From contig NZ_BLTE01000014.1 in the NCBI RefSeq assembly GCF_013019105.1, positions 62,001 to 126,000 of the forward strand: a stretch of 64,000 nucleotides of DNA. The letters run 5' to 3'. A program made the translations under genes and the position numbers. The stretch's first letter is position 1; each line of letters begins with the position of its first letter. Source of the DNA: Fundidesulfovibrio magnetotacticus (GTDB lineage: Bacteria > Desulfobacterota > Desulfovibrionia > Desulfovibrionales > Desulfovibrionaceae). Under the pieces are notes generated by a model that was not told the DNA's origin, made no database searches, and saw only the letters and a list, made by a program, of their open reading frames with translations. Positions 24,254-34,637 of the stretch are shown one piece after another.

Positions 24254-25192
24254 ATGCCCAGAAAGTTCCTAGAAATCCACGACATGACCCGCGCCGAAGC
24301 GCACGCCGCCGTCGCCCGGGCCATCTGGATGAAACAGGCCAAGTACCGCTCCGATCTGCTGGAGGGGCGCACCGTCGCGCTCATCTTCGAGAAGGCGTCC
24401 ACGCGCACCCGCGTCTCGTTCGAGATGGCGGTGCGTCACCTGGGCGGCTCCACCATCTACATGACGCAGCACGACTCCCAGCTGGGCCGCTCCGAGCCCG
24501 TGGAAGACACCATCCGCGTGCTTTCGCGCTACGTGGACGGCCTGGTGATGCGCACGTTCGAGCACTCCAAGCTCACCCGCATGTGGGCCAAGTCTTCCAT
24601 ACCCATCGTCAACGCGCTCTCGGACGACTTCCACCCCTGCCAGGTGCTGGGCGACGTGATGACCATGACCGAGCGCGGCGCCAACCTGGAGAAGACCAAG
24701 GTGGCCTGGGTGGGCGACGGCAACAACATGGCCAATTCCTGGATCAACGCCGCGGCCGTGTTCGGCTTCGAACTGGCCCTGGCCTGCCCCGAAGGCTACG
24801 ACCCCATGCAGGGCGTGCTGGACGCCGCCCTGGCCCAGGGCGCGCGGGTCTCGCTCGTGCGCGACACGGCCCAGGCCGTGAAGGGCGCGCATTTCGTCAA
24901 TACCGACGTGTGGGCCTCCATGGGCCAGGAGTCCGAGGCGGCCGAACGCATGAAGGTCTTCGAGTCCTACCGCGTGGACGCGGCGGCCATGGCCCTGGCC
25001 GCGCCCGGCGCGAAGTTCATGCACTGTCTGCCCGCCCACCAGGGCGAGGAAGTCACGGCGGAGGTCTTCGAATCCCCGGCGTCCATCGTCTGGGATCAGG
25101 CCGAGAACCGCCTGCACATCCAGAAGGCCATCCTGGAGTGGGTCTATTCCGGGCAGGAATCCAACGTTCCCTACACTCTCGCGGAGATCTAA
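24254..25192 (+). CDS. argF: Ornithine carbamoyltransferase
   Basis: 312 residues. Converts ornithine and carbamoyl phosphate to citrulline in arginine synthesis. The carbamoyl-phosphate loop STRTR is present (FEKASTRTRVSFE), as are HDSQLGR-SEP, the ornithine-side HCLP (FMHCLPAHQG) and VWASMGQE. GGAGG six bases before ATG 24254 sets the start. argG follows with no gap. The 220 bp upstream (24034-24253) separate it from a divergent gene and begin AT-rich, so the promoter is likely there; none is assigned. Confidence 0.97.
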   Translation: MPRKFLEIHDMTRAEAHAAVARAIWMKQAKYRSDLLEGRTVALIFEKASTRTRVSFEMAVRHLGGSTIYMTQHDSQLGRSEPVEDTIRVLSRYVDGLVMRTFEHSKLTRMWAKSSIPIVNALSDDFHPCQVLGDVMTMTERGANLEKTKVAWVGDGNNMANSWINAAAVFGFELALACPEGYDPMQGVLDAALAQGARVSLVRDTAQAVKGAHFVNTDVWASMGQESEAAERMKVFESYRVDAAAMALAAPGAKFMHCLPAHQGEEVTAEVFESPASIVWDQAENRLHIQKAILEWVYSGQESNVPYTLAEI

Positions 25193-26386
25193 ATGAGCAG
25201 CATCAAGAAGGTGGTCCTGGCCTATTCCGGTGGCCTGGACACGTCGGTCATCCTCAAGTGGATCAAGAAGACCTACCAGTGCGAGGTCATCACCATGACC
25301 GCCGACCTGGGACAGGAAGAAGAGCTGGACGGCCTGGAGGAAAAGGCCCTGCGCACCGGGGCCACCAAGGCCTACATCGACGACCTGCGCGAGGAGTTCG
25401 CCAGGGACTTCGTGTTCCCCATCCTGCGCGCCAGCGCGGTCTACGAGGGCCGCTACCTGCTGGGCACCTCCATCGCGCGGCCGCTCATCGCCAAGCGCAT
25501 GGTGGAAATCGCCCTGGCGGAGGGCGCGCAGGCCGTGTCCCACGGGGCCACCGGAAAGGGCAACGACCAGGTGCGCTTCGAGCTCACCGCCATGGCCCTG
25601 GCCCCCCAGCTCAAGACCATCGCCCCCTGGCGCGAGTGGGACTTCAAGGGCCGCGCCGACCTCATGGCCTTCGCCCAGGAGAACGGCATCCCCGTGCCCG
25701 TCACCAAGGAGAAGCCCTACAGCTGCGACCGCAACCTCATGCACCTCTCCTTCGAGGGCGGCGAGCTGGAAGACCCCTGGAACGAGCCCGGTCCCCACAG
25801 CTACCTGCTCTGCGCCCGGCCCGAGGACGCCCCCAACGAGCCCGAATACATCGAGCTGGAATTCGACAAGGGCAATCCCGTGGCCCTCAACGGCATCAAC
25901 ATGACCCCGGCCTCCCTGATCCGCGAGCTCAACAGGATCGGCGGCAAGCACGGCGTGGGACGCCTGGACATGGTGGAGAACCGCTTCGTGGGCATGAAAT
26001 CCCACGGCGTCTACGAGACCCCGGGCTGCACCATCATCCACACCGCCCACCGCGACCTGGAGGGCATCACCATGGACCGCGAAGTGATGCACATCCGCGA
26101 CTCGCTCATCCCGCGCTACGCCGAGATGGTCTACTACGGCTTCTGGTACGCCCCCGAGCGCGAGGCCGTGCAGGCCCTCATCGACAAGAGCCAGGAGCGC
26201 GTGAGCGGCGTGGTGCGTCTGAAGCTCTACAAGGGGCAGGCCACCCCCGTGGGCCGCAAGTCCCCCAACAGCCTCTACAACATGGAGCTGGTGACCTTCG
26301 AGGAGGATTCGGTCTACGACCAGTCCGACGCCACGGGCTTCATCAGGCTGCAGGGGCTGAGGCTGAGGGGCTACAAGAAGATGTAA
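25193..26386 (+). CDS. argG: Argininosuccinate synthase
   Basis: 397 residues, full family length. Joins citrulline and aspartate with ATP. The PP-loop is AYSGGLDTS at residues 10-18; [13 protein letters not shown] and SYNMEL-type elements follow. Its ATG starts on the base after the argF stop. A palindrome-rich intergenic stretch and an osmC-like gene come next before argH. Confidence 0.97.
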   Translation: MSSIKKVVLAYSGGLDTSVILKWIKKTYQCEVITMTADLGQEEELDGLEEKALRTGATKAYIDDLREEFARDFVFPILRASAVYEGRYLLGTSIARPLIAKRMVEIALAEGAQAVSHGATGKGNDQVRFELTAMALAPQLKTIAPWREWDFKGRADLMAFAQENGIPVPVTKEKPYSCDRNLMHLSFEGGELEDPWNEPGPHSYLLCARPEDAPNEPEYIELEFDKGNPVALNGINMTPASLIRELNRIGGKHGVGRLDMVENRFVGMKSHGVYETPGCTIIHTAHRDLEGITMDREVMHIRDSLIPRYAEMVYYGFWYAPEREAVQALIDKSQERVSGVVRLKLYKGQATPVGRKSPNSLYNMELVTFEEDSVYDQSDATGFIRLQGLRLRGYKKM

Positions 26387-26389
26387 GCG

Positions 26390-26470
26390 GCGGGGCGCTG
26401 CCCCGGACCCCGGCAGGGCGGCGCCCTGCACCCGCCGGGGGGAGAGCCTCCCCCCGGACCCCGGCGGTTG
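26390..26470. repeat. Cluster of GC palindromes between argG and osmC
   Basis: Successive near-palindromes: GGGGCGCTGCCCC, AGGGCGGCGCCCT and GGGGGGAGAGCCTCCCCCC, with CCGGACCCCGG between. They would fold into adjacent hairpins without a T-run. The AGGGC-GCCCT core recalls the repeat near ybeY, but the rest differs. Confidence 0.5.
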
Positions 26471-26500
26471 CTTCGCTGGGACGCTGCCCAAGGAGTAAGC

Positions 26501-26878
26501 ATGATCGTCAGCCAGAGCCTGGAACAGGACTACCTCGCGCGCTTCAGCGACGGCACGCACGAAGCCCTCTCCGACACCACCCCGGAGCACGGCGGCGCGG
26601 CCGCGGGCTTCTCCCCGCACGACCTGCTGGAAGCCGCCCTTGCCAACTGCATCGTGATCATTAGCCGGATGTACGCGAAAAAGCACGACATCCCCCTGGA
26701 AGGGGTGAAGGCCACGGTCACGCTGCGGCGCGACGATCCGGCCAAGGCCGTGTTCGAATACAGCGTGGAACACCAGGGCGACATCACGCCCGAGCAGCGC
26801 GAGCGCCTGCTCAAGGCCATCTCGGCCTGCCCCGTGCACAAGACGCTCAAGCGGGAAATGGTCTTCACGCGGGTTTGA
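26501..26878 (+). CDS. OsmC/Ohr-family protein
   Basis: 125 residues. OsmC-family proteins reduce organic hydroperoxides or act as thiol-based redox proteins. The two family cysteines are in place: C50 ([12 protein letters not shown]) and C110 ([10 protein letters not shown]). AAGGAG before ATG 26501 supports the start. It sits between argG and argH in the same direction, about 115 and 106 bases from them, though it has no known part in arginine synthesis. The exact substrate is not predictable. Confidence 0.88.
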   Translation: MIVSQSLEQDYLARFSDGTHEALSDTTPEHGGAAAGFSPHDLLEAALANCIVIISRMYAKKHDIPLEGVKATVTLRRDDPAKAVFEYSVEHQGDITPEQRERLLKAISACPVHKTLKREMVFTRV

Positions 26879-26984
26879 GGCCGCAAGCGGCTTCTTGTGC
26901 TCCCGTCTTCGGGAATCGAACGAGTACCCGGGCGGCCTTGCCGCCCTTTTCTTTGAACGCATCGCAAGGCCCACGGAGGCCCAC

Positions 26985-28385
26985 ATGTCCACTTCGTCCA
27001 AGCCCTGGGGCGGCCGCTTCGCCGAGCCCACCTCCAAGATCGTCGAGCGCTACACGGGCTCCGTGCGCTACGACAAGGCCCTCTACGCCCAGGACATCGC
27101 CGGGTCCAAGGCCCACGCGCGCATGCTGTCCCGCCAGGGCATCATCGGCCAGGAGGACGCCAATAAGATCGTGGCCGGGCTGGACCTGGTGCTGGGCGAA
27201 ATCCACGCGGGAACTTTCCAATGGAAGGAAAGCCTGGAAGACGTGCACATGAACATCGAGGCCCGGCTCACCGAGCTGATCGGAGAGCCCGGTAAGAAGC
27301 TGCACACCGGCCGCTCGCGCAACGATCAGGTCTGTCTGGACTTCCGCCTCTTCGTGAGCGCGCGCCTGGAAGTGTGGAGCGAACTGCTGGCCGCCCTGGT
27401 GAAGGTGCTGGCCGGCCGCGCGGGCGAGCACGCCGAGACCCTGCTGCCCGGGACCACGCACCTCCAGCCCGCCCAGCCCGTGAGCCTGGGCCACCACCTG
27501 CTGGCCTACGCCTGGATGTTCCGGCGCGACCATGAGCGCTGCCGCGACGCCCTGAAGCGCGCGGCCGTTTCGCCCCTGGGCGCGGCGGCCCTGGCGGGCA
27601 CCACCTTCCCCCTGGACCCGGCCTCCGTGGCGGAGGAGCTGCAGCTCAACGGGACCTTCCGGAACAGCCTGGACGCCGTGTCCGACCGCGACTTCGCCCT
27701 GGAGGCCCTCTTCGTGGGGACCACGGTGATGATGCACCTCTCGCGCCTCTGCGAGGAGCTGATCCTCTGGGCCAACCCCAACTTCGGCTACGTGGCCCTG
27801 CCCGACGCCTACGCCACTGGCAGCTCCATCATGCCCCAGAAGAAGAACCCCGACGTGGCCGAACTGATGCGCGGCAAGACGGGGAGGGTTTACGGGGCGC
27901 TCTTCACGCTCATGACCATCATGAAGGGCCTGCCCCTGGCCTACAACCGGGACATGCAGGAGGACAAGGAGCCCTTCTTCGACGCCGACCGCACGGTGAG
28001 CGATTCGCTGGCCATCATGGCCGAGATGATGCAGGCCATGGGCTTTAGGCCCGAGAAGATGCGCCAGGCCCTGAAGCTGGGCTTCCTGAACGCCACGGAA
28101 CTGGCGGACTACCTGGCGGCGCGGGGCGTGCCCTTCCGCGAGGCGCACCACGTGGCGGGCTCCGCCGTGGCCCTGGCGGAGAAGTCCGGCCGGGGGCTCG
28201 AAGACCTCTCGCTGGAGGAGCTGCGCGGTCTGTGCGACAAGATCGGCCCGGACGTGGCCGAGGTGCTCCAGTACGAGACGGCCGTGAAGCGCCGCGACAC
28301 GCCCGGCGGCACGGCCCCGGAACGGGTCGAGGAGCAGATCGCGGCGCTGGAGAAGTGGCTGCTGGAACTGGAAAAGGGGGCGTAG
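26985..28385 (+). CDS. argH: Argininosuccinate lyase
   Basis: 466 residues, normal length. Splits argininosuccinate to arginine and fumarate. The fumarase/aspartase-superfamily signature [12 protein letters not shown] begins at residue 279 and carries the catalytic serine loop; TGRSRNDQV and the catalytic histidine region TTHLQPAQP are present. GGAGG six bases before the ATG at 26985 fixes the start. Confidence 0.97.
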   Translation: MSTSSKPWGGRFAEPTSKIVERYTGSVRYDKALYAQDIAGSKAHARMLSRQGIIGQEDANKIVAGLDLVLGEIHAGTFQWKESLEDVHMNIEARLTELIGEPGKKLHTGRSRNDQVCLDFRLFVSARLEVWSELLAALVKVLAGRAGEHAETLLPGTTHLQPAQPVSLGHHLLAYAWMFRRDHERCRDALKRAAVSPLGAAALAGTTFPLDPASVAEELQLNGTFRNSLDAVSDRDFALEALFVGTTVMMHLSRLCEELILWANPNFGYVALPDAYATGSSIMPQKKNPDVAELMRGKTGRVYGALFTLMTIMKGLPLAYNRDMQEDKEPFFDADRTVSDSLAIMAEMMQAMGFRPEKMRQALKLGFLNATELADYLAARGVPFREAHHVAGSAVALAEKSGRGLEDLSLEELRGLCDKIGPDVAEVLQYETAVKRRDTPGGTAPERVEEQIAALEKWLLELEKGA

Positions 28386-28398
28386 GCCGGGAGAAGGG

Positions 28399-28491
28399 TG
28401 GCGGAAGCGTATAGGGGTCGAACCTACCGAAGGGGATGAGCCTTCCACTGGATTTGAAGTCCAGGCGCCACACCGGTGACGATACGCTTCC
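28399..28491 (-). tRNA. selC: tRNA-Sec (UCA), selC
   Basis: 93 bases including encoded CCA (28399-28401). The acceptor stem is eight base pairs (GGAAGCGT with ACGCTTCC), the anticodon loop CTTCAAA gives TCA, and a long variable arm lies before the T-arm GGTTCGACCCC: all marks of selenocysteine tRNA. It lies opposite to its neighbours between argH and ftsH. selA, selB and selD are not in the window. Confidence 0.94.
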
Positions 28492-28506
28492 GTCCGGGGA
28501 ACACCC

Positions 28507-28535
28507 CTCATAACCTTAAATCCTCATGAATACAA
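28507..28535 (-). promoter_or_regulatory. Candidate selC promoter
   Basis: On the minus strand TTGTAT, a 17-base gap and TATGAG, with the -10 ending 15 bases before the mature 5' end. Each box matches only half to two-thirds of the sigma-70 consensus; position and AT-richness are the main support. Confidence 0.35.
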
Positions 28536-28608
28536 CCTCGGGCGCATGGACAGCCCAAGGCCGAAGTGTTACCTGTGCTGGAGCGGGAAACTCCGCGGAG
28601 GAGCAGAC

Positions 28609-30543
28609 TTGAACAATTTCACCAAGAACCTGGGCATCTGGGCGGTCATCTGCCTTGTCATGATCGTCCTGTTCAACCTGTTGAACCAACAGCCCCCCCA
28701 GGCGTCCAAACTCGCCTATTCCGACTTCCTCAAGAAGGCCACCTCCGGCGAGATCACGGCCGTGAAGATGCAGGGCAACCGCATCGAGGGCGTCACCAGC
28801 GACAACCACCGCTTCGGCACTTACGCCCCCTACGACCCCAACCTCGTCAAAACCCTCCTGGACAACAAAATCCAGGTGCGCGTGGAGCCCGAGGAAGAGT
28901 CGCCCTGGTACGTGAGCATCTTCGTCTCCTGGTTCCCCATGCTTCTGCTCATCGCCGTGTGGATCTTCTTCATGCGCCAGATGCAGGGCGGAGGCGGCAA
29001 GGCCATGAGCTTCGGCCGCTCGCGTGCCCGGCTCATCAACCAGGACACCCAGCGCGTCACCTTCCAGGACGTGGCGGGCGTGGACGAGGCCAAGGAGGAA
29101 CTTTCAGAGATCGTTCAGTTCCTCTCCGACCCCAAGAAGTTCACCCGTCTGGGCGGGCGCATCCCCAAGGGCGTGCTCCTGGTGGGCTCCCCCGGCACGG
29201 GCAAGACCCTCCTGGCGCGCGCCGTGGCCGGCGAGGCGGGCGTGCCCTTCTTCTCCATCTCCGGCTCCGACTTCGTGGAGATGTTCGTGGGCGTGGGCGC
29301 GGCCCGCGTGCGCGACCTCTTCGTCCAGGGCAAGAAGAACGCCCCCTGCCTGATCTTCATCGACGAAATCGACGCGGTGGGCCGTCAGCGCGGCGCGGGC
29401 CTGGGCGGCGGACACGACGAGCGCGAGCAGACCCTCAACCAGCTGCTCGTGGAGATGGACGGCTTCGAGTCCAACGAGGGCGTCATCCTCATCGCCGCCA
29501 CCAACCGCCCCGACGTGCTCGACCCCGCGCTCCTGCGCCCCGGCCGCTTCGACCGCCAGGTGGTGGTGCCCACGCCCGACCTGCGCGGCCGCAAGCGCAT
29601 CCTGGAAGTGCACACCCGCCGCACCCCCGTGGACGGCTCCGTGAACCTGGACGTGCTCGCCAAGGGCACCCCGGGCTTCTCCGGAGCGGACCTGGAGAAC
29701 CTCGTCAACGAGGCCGCCCTCTCCGCCGCCAAGCTCGGCCGCGACAAGGTGGTCATGGCCGACTTCGAGATGGCCAAGGACAAGGTGCTCATGGGCAAGG
29801 AGCGGCGCAGCCTCATCCTCTCCGACGAGGAGAAGCGCACCACCGCCTACCACGAGGCCGGACACGCCCTGGTGGCCAAGCTCATCGAAGGCTCCGACCC
29901 CATCCACAAGGTCTCCATCATCCCGCGCGGCCGCGCCCTGGGCGTGACCATGCAGCTGCCCGAGGACGACCGCCACACCTATTCCAAAACCTACCTGATC
30001 AACTCCATCGTCATGCTCATGGGCGGACGCGTGGCCGAAGAAGTGGTGCTGGACCAGCTCACCACCGGCGCGGGCAACGACATCGAGCGCGCCACCAACA
30101 TGGCCCGCAAGATGGTCTGCAAGTGGGGCATGAGCGAAAAGCTCGGCCCCCTGAGCTACGGCGAGAAGGACGAGGAGATCTTCCTGGGACGCGACATGGT
30201 GGCCCACAAGAACTTCTCCGAGGACACCTCCCGCCAGATCGACATGGAGGTCCGCTCCATCGTGGAGGGCTGCCACGCCCGCGCCAAAGAACTCCTCACC
30301 GGGAGCATCGAGCACCTCCATGCCATCGCCAAAGCCCTCCTGGAGCGCGAAACCATCTCCGGGGCCGACATCGACCTGCTCATGAAGGGCGAGGAGCTGC
30401 CCCCCGTAGAGATCAAGGCCGACGTGCCGCCCCCGGCCGCGCCCAAGGCCTCCGAGACCCCGGCCGCCGGGGACATCCCCGCCGACGCCCCGCCTCCGGC
30501 AGACGCCCCCGGCGAGCCCGGCGACAAGGACTCCGGCCGTTAG
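28609..30543 (+). CDS. ftsH: ATP-dependent zinc metalloprotease FtsH
   Basis: 644 residues from a TTG start that has AGGAG about 7 bases upstream; the frame is open 21 codons further, but that stretch is not FtsH-like. Two membrane helices (~9-25 and ~103-121) flank the periplasmic domain. Walker A is GSPGTGKT (193-200), the second-region-of-homology arginines follow, and the zinc site HEAGH is at 415-419. It degrades membrane and regulatory proteins from the inner membrane. The C-terminal ~40 residues are proline/alanine-rich. It leads the ftsH-folP-cdaA-cdaR-glmM run. Confidence 0.96.
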   Translation: MNNFTKNLGIWAVICLVMIVLFNLLNQQPPQASKLAYSDFLKKATSGEITAVKMQGNRIEGVTSDNHRFGTYAPYDPNLVKTLLDNKIQVRVEPEEESPWYVSIFVSWFPMLLLIAVWIFFMRQMQGGGGKAMSFGRSRARLINQDTQRVTFQDVAGVDEAKEELSEIVQFLSDPKKFTRLGGRIPKGVLLVGSPGTGKTLLARAVAGEAGVPFFSISGSDFVEMFVGVGAARVRDLFVQGKKNAPCLIFIDEIDAVGRQRGAGLGGGHDEREQTLNQLLVEMDGFESNEGVILIAATNRPDVLDPALLRPGRFDRQVVVPTPDLRGRKRILEVHTRRTPVDGSVNLDVLAKGTPGFSGADLENLVNEAALSAAKLGRDKVVMADFEMAKDKVLMGKERRSLILSDEEKRTTAYHEAGHALVAKLIEGSDPIHKVSIIPRGRALGVTMQLPEDDRHTYSKTYLINSIVMLMGGRVAEEVVLDQLTTGAGNDIERATNMARKMVCKWGMSEKLGPLSYGEKDEEIFLGRDMVAHKNFSEDTSRQIDMEVRSIVEGCHARAKELLTGSIEHLHAIAKALLERETISGADIDLLMKGEELPPVEIKADVPPPAAPKASETPAAGDIPADAPPPADAPGEPGDKDSGR

Positions 30544-30596
30544 ACAGGCCCCATGCTGAACACCGCGCCGACCCTTCTCCGGCGGCGCTCCCGCCC

Positions 30597-31478
30597 ATGA
30601 GCGAATCGCGTCATCATACCGGCCGCGAGGCGAAAGCCTCGCGGCCTTCCAGCTGGACCGTCCTGAACGGACGGGTTCTTGGGCCGTCGCCGCATCTGGT
30701 GATGGGCATCGTCAACGCCACGCCCGACTCCTTTTCCGACGGCGGGCGCTTTCCGGGCCCCGAGGCCGCCGTGGACCACGCCCTGGACATGCTGGACCAC
30801 GGCGCCGACGTGGCGGACGTGGGCGGGGAGTCCACCCGGCCCTTCGCCCAGCCCGTGGACGCCGACGAGGAGGAGCGCCGCGTGCTCCCGGTGGTGCGGG
30901 GCATCCTGGCGCGCAGGCCCGGCGCGGCGGTCTCCGTGGACACCACCAAGGCCCACGTGGCCGCCCTGGCCCTGGAGGCCGGGGCCGTCATCGTCAACGA
31001 CGTGTCGGCCTGCACGGCCGATCCGGGCCTCCTGGACGTGCTGGCCCAGCACAGGCCCGGCTACGTGCTCATGCACTCCCAGGGCGACCCGCGCACCATG
31101 CAGGTGCGCCCCGGCTACGGCAGCGTGCTGGCCGAGGTGGCCCGCTTCTTCGAGGTGGGCCTGGCCATGCTGGTGAACGCCGGGCTCCCGGAGGAGCGCA
31201 TCGTGCTGGACCCGGGCATCGGCTTCGGCAAGACCCTGGAGCACAACCTGACGCTTCTGCGCGGGCTTCCGCTCTTCGCCGGCTTCGGCAGGCCGTTGCT
31301 CATGGGGCTTTCCAACAAGTCGTTCCTCGGGGGGCTTCTGGGGCTTCAGGTGGACGGGCGCGGCCCGGCCACCCAGGTGGCCACGGCCCTGGCCTGGCGC
31401 AACGGGGCCTGGGCGCACCGCGTGCACGACGCGGCCGGGGCGGCGCAGGCCCTGAAGCTGGTGGAGGCCATGACGTGA
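30597..31478 (+). CDS. folP: Dihydropteroate synthase
   Basis: 293 residues. Condenses p-aminobenzoate with the pterin pyrophosphate in folate synthesis. The signatures MGIVNATPDSFSDGG and DVGGESTRP are intact, as are DPGIGFGKT and GLSNKSFL near the end. Start ATG 30597 lies 54 bases after ftsH; a GC hairpin lies between. The stop overlaps the GTG start of cdaA (GTGA), so translation is coupled. Confidence 0.95.
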   Translation: MSESRHHTGREAKASRPSSWTVLNGRVLGPSPHLVMGIVNATPDSFSDGGRFPGPEAAVDHALDMLDHGADVADVGGESTRPFAQPVDADEEERRVLPVVRGILARRPGAAVSVDTTKAHVAALALEAGAVIVNDVSACTADPGLLDVLAQHRPGYVLMHSQGDPRTMQVRPGYGSVLAEVARFFEVGLAMLVNAGLPEERIVLDPGIGFGKTLEHNLTLLRGLPLFAGFGRPLLMGLSNKSFLGGLLGLQVDGRGPATQVATALAWRNGAWAHRVHDAAGAAQALKLVEAMT

Positions 31479-32254
31479 ACCACTGGTTGGACGTCCTTCC
31501 GGCCTTCCTGCCCGTGGGCTGGCGCGAGCTCCTGGACATCTTCCTGGTGGCCGTGGTGTTCCACCGGGTGATGCTCCTGGTGCGCGGAACGCGGGCCGTA
31601 TCGGTGATCCACGGGGTCATCGTGGTGCTTTTGGCCTACTATCTTTCCGGCGAGTTCGGCCTCTTCACCCTGCACTGGCTCCTGGCCAACTTCCTGGGTT
31701 CGTTCTTTCTGGTGATGGTCATCCTCTTCCAGGCCGACATCCGCAAGGCGCTCTCCCAGGTGGGGCTGCGCTGGTTCGGCGGGGCCAGGCCCCGGCGCGG
31801 CGGGCTGGAGGCGGAGGTGGAGCTCCTTGCGGACGCGCTGCTGGAGCTGGCGCGCCGCAGGGTGGGCGCGCTGGTGGTGCTGGAGCGGGGCGTGCCTCTG
31901 GGCGACGTGGCCGCGCGCGGCGTGGAGCTCTCCACGCGGCTCACGCGCGACGTGCTCCTGGCGGTGTTCCACCACGAGAGCCCCCTGCACGACGGCGCGG
32001 TGGTGGCGCGCGGGGGCGACGTGGCCGCCGTGGGCTGCATCCTGCCCCTTGCCGCCTCCCGGACGTTGCCTTCCCAGTTCGGCACGCGCCACCGCGCGGC
32101 GGCGGGCGTCACCGAGGACACCGACGCCCTGGCGCTGGTGGTCTCCGAAGAGCGCGGCGAGGTCCGCGCGGCCCAGGGCGGCGCCGTGTCCGAGCCCCTT
32201 GACCGGGAGGCCCTGGTCTCCCTGCTGGAACGCGAATGGGCGGGCCGGGCATGA
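31475..32254 (+). CDS. cdaA: Diadenylate cyclase CdaA
   Basis: 259 residues from a GTG. Makes c-di-AMP from two ATP at the membrane. Three hydrophobic helices occupy about 15-85; the DAC domain carries DGA at 173-175 and RHR at 205-207, the two catalytic motifs, both intact. It is followed by cdaR and glmM, the conserved cdaA-cdaR-glmM order in which CdaR and GlmM modulate the cyclase. The stop overlaps the next ATG (ATGA). Confidence 0.95.
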   Translation: MNHWLDVLPAFLPVGWRELLDIFLVAVVFHRVMLLVRGTRAVSVIHGVIVVLLAYYLSGEFGLFTLHWLLANFLGSFFLVMVILFQADIRKALSQVGLRWFGGARPRRGGLEAEVELLADALLELARRRVGALVVLERGVPLGDVAARGVELSTRLTRDVLLAVFHHESPLHDGAVVARGGDVAAVGCILPLAASRTLPSQFGTRHRAAAGVTEDTDALALVVSEERGEVRAAQGGAVSEPLDREALVSLLEREWAGRA

Positions 32255-33150
32255 ACGTGCGGCGCGTGGGGTACGACTGGCTGTTGGCTCTTCTGTTGGC
32301 GGTGCTTTCGTGGTATCTGGTCACGGGACGCGAGCGGGTGGACACCTGGGTGCGCGTGCGCATCGAAACCGCCGGGCTTGCCGAGGGCCTGGTGCTGCGC
32401 GGAGCGCCCCGCGACTACCTGGACGTGCTGGTGCGTGGCCCCAAGGGCCTCGTGCGCAAGCTCGACCCCAGCGAGCTGGTCTACACCCTGGACGCGCGCA
32501 AGCTCGCGCCCGGGGCCAACACGGTGGTCATCGCGCCCGAGAGCATCCCGGTCTCCAAGCTGTTCGAGGTGGTGGAGGTGCGCCCCTCGCGCCTGGAACT
32601 GGAGGTGGAGCGCCGCCTCGCCAGGGCCGTGCCCGTGCGTCTGGCCTTCCGCGACGGCGCGCAACGCGACTACAAGCTTTCCGGGTCCGTGGAGCCGTCC
32701 CAGGTGACGGTCTCGGGACCCGAGTCGGTGGTGAAGGGCATCGATTTCGTGCCGGTGCAGCCCATCACGCTGCCGGAGGACGGCACGGGCCGCCTCGAGA
32801 CCCCCGTGAATCTCGTGCTGCCCGAGCAGGTGGAGGCCCAGCCCCGCTCGGTGCGCGCCCAGGTGAACTATCAGCTGCTCACGCGCGAGGCCGCCGTGGA
32901 GGTCCCGGTGCGGGTGGCTGGCGCATCGGGGCATGTGGCGCACGTGTCGCCCGAGAGCGTGATGCTGCGCCTGCGCGCGCCCCTGCCGCTGCTTCGCGAA
33001 GGGGCCTGGCGCGGCCTTGTGGACGCCTTCGTCGAGATGCCGCCCGGGTTGGCCCCGGGCCGCCACGAGACAACCTACCGCGTGACCCTGCCCCAGGGCT
33101 GCGAACTCATCCAGGCCAGACCCGAAAAGGTGACGGTGCTGGTGAAATGA
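32251..33150 (+). CDS. cdaR: YbbR-domain protein CdaR (CdaA regulator)
   Basis: 299 residues. One N-terminal membrane helix (~10-24, [15 protein letters not shown]) then extracytoplasmic YbbR-like beta repeats. CdaR binds CdaA and alters c-di-AMP synthesis in species studied. The ATG at 32251 overlaps the cdaA stop; an in-frame ATG 15 bases upstream is less likely. glmM starts 13 bases after the stop. Confidence 0.9.
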   Translation: MNVRRVGYDWLLALLLAVLSWYLVTGRERVDTWVRVRIETAGLAEGLVLRGAPRDYLDVLVRGPKGLVRKLDPSELVYTLDARKLAPGANTVVIAPESIPVSKLFEVVEVRPSRLELEVERRLARAVPVRLAFRDGAQRDYKLSGSVEPSQVTVSGPESVVKGIDFVPVQPITLPEDGTGRLETPVNLVLPEQVEAQPRSVRAQVNYQLLTREAAVEVPVRVAGASGHVAHVSPESVMLRLRAPLPLLREGAWRGLVDAFVEMPPGLAPGRHETTYRVTLPQGCELIQARPEKVTVLVK

Positions 33151-33163
33151 TACGGGAGACCCC

Positions 33164-34516
33164 ATGAAAAAGCGCCTCTTCGGAACCGACGGCTTGCGCG
33201 GCCAGGTGAACATCCACCCCATGACCCCCGAGGTGGCCCTGCGCCTTGGGCTGGCCGCCGGAGCGCATTTCCGCAACGGCAAGGGCCGTCACCGCGTGGT
33301 CATCGGCAAGGACACGCGGCTTTCGGGCTACATTTTCGAGTACGCCCTGGCCTCGGGTTTCTGCGCCTCGGGCATGGACGTGTTCCTGGTGGGGCCTCTG
33401 CCCACGCCGGCCATCGCCTTCCTCACGCGCTCCATGCGCGCCGACGTGGGCGTGGTGATCTCCGCCTCGCACAATCCCTACATGGACAACGGCATCAAGT
33501 TCTTCGACCGCCGCGGCTTCAAGCTGCCCGACGAGGCCGAGGACCGCATCGCCGATCGCGTCCTGGCCGAAGAGGACAGCTGGGAGTTCCCAGCTCCCGA
33601 GGACGTGGGCCGCGCCTTCAAAATCGAGGACTCTCCCGGCCGCTACAACGTCTATCTCAAATCCACCATCCGCTCGGAGCTCAAGCTCGACGGGCTCAAG
33701 GTGGTCATGGACTGCGCCAACGGCGCGGCCTACCGCGTCTCGCCCCTGGTGTTCGAGGAGCTGGGCGCCAAGGTGATCAAGCTGGGCGTGGACCCCGACG
33801 GCATGAACATCAACCGCAAGGTGGGCTCGCTCTATCCCGAGGTGACCGCGCGCATGGTGCGCGAAACCGGCGCGGACGTGGGCATCGCCCTGGACGGCGA
33901 CGCCGACCGCGTGATCATGGTGGACGAAAAAGGGGCCATCCTGGACGGCGACCAGATCATGGCCATCTGCGCCCAGGACATGATGGAAAAGAACCACCTG
34001 CCCGGCAACCTTCTGGTGGCCACGGTGATGAGCAACATGGCCCTGGAGGTGTTCATGCGCGAGCGCGGCGGCAGACTCCTGCGCACCGCCGTGGGCGACC
34101 GCTACGTCTTCGAGGCCATGGAGCGCGAGGGCGCGATCCTGGGGGGCGAGCAGTCCGGCCACATCATCTTCCGCCACCACGCCACCACGGGCGACGGTAC
34201 CCTGGCGGCCCTGCAGCTCATCCGCATCATGCTGGAGCGGGGCAAGCCCCTCTCGGAGCTGGCCCACCAGCTGGAGCCCTATCCCCAGGTGCTGCTCAAC
34301 GTCCACGTGGAGCGCAAGATCCCCTTCGAGACCGTGCCGGCCGTCGCCGACGCCGTGCGCGAGGCCGAGGCGGCGCTCCAGGGCAAGGGCCGCGTGCTCC
34401 TGCGCTACTCGGGCACCGAGTCCGTGGCGCGCGTGATGGTGGAGGGCACCGATGCCTCCCAGGTGCAGTCCCTGGCCGAATCCCTGGCCCAGACGCTCAA
34501 GGAGCATCTTCGCTAG
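33164..34516 (+). CDS. glmM: Phosphoglucosamine mutase
   Basis: 450 residues. Interconverts glucosamine-6-phosphate and -1-phosphate on the way to UDP-GlcNAc. The catalytic phosphoserine is S102 in SASHNP; the metal loop is DGDADR; the sugar loop GGEQSGHI and C-terminal RYSGTE are present. GGGAG precedes the ATG. Its place beside cdaA fits the known control of CdaA by GlmM. Confidence 0.97.
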   Translation: MKKRLFGTDGLRGQVNIHPMTPEVALRLGLAAGAHFRNGKGRHRVVIGKDTRLSGYIFEYALASGFCASGMDVFLVGPLPTPAIAFLTRSMRADVGVVISASHNPYMDNGIKFFDRRGFKLPDEAEDRIADRVLAEEDSWEFPAPEDVGRAFKIEDSPGRYNVYLKSTIRSELKLDGLKVVMDCANGAAYRVSPLVFEELGAKVIKLGVDPDGMNINRKVGSLYPEVTARMVRETGADVGIALDGDADRVIMVDEKGAILDGDQIMAICAQDMMEKNHLPGNLLVATVMSNMALEVFMRERGGRLLRTAVGDRYVFEAMEREGAILGGEQSGHIIFRHHATTGDGTLAALQLIRIMLERGKPLSELAHQLEPYPQVLLNVHVERKIPFETVPAVADAVREAEAALQGKGRVLLRYSGTESVARVMVEGTDASQVQSLAESLAQTLKEHLR

Positions 34517-34637
34517 CCACGGGGAATTCGCTGGACATTACGGGCGATTCTCCTAAAATCCTGCTTTGGAGCAAAACGGCCCGGAAGCCGCCCGGGGCAT
34601 TGGTGCGGGCAGACCCGGACCTTGAAGGAGAGAGTCG

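Noticed and set aside
26390-26470. Palindrome block as a CRISPR array or T-box/riboswitch
   Set aside because: The units are unequal, adjacent and self-complementary without spacers, and no T-run or conserved aptamer core is visible.
24269-27037. Open frame of 922 codons on the minus strand opposite the arg genes
   Set aside because: It covers three well-conserved genes and their gaps and shows no motif of its own.
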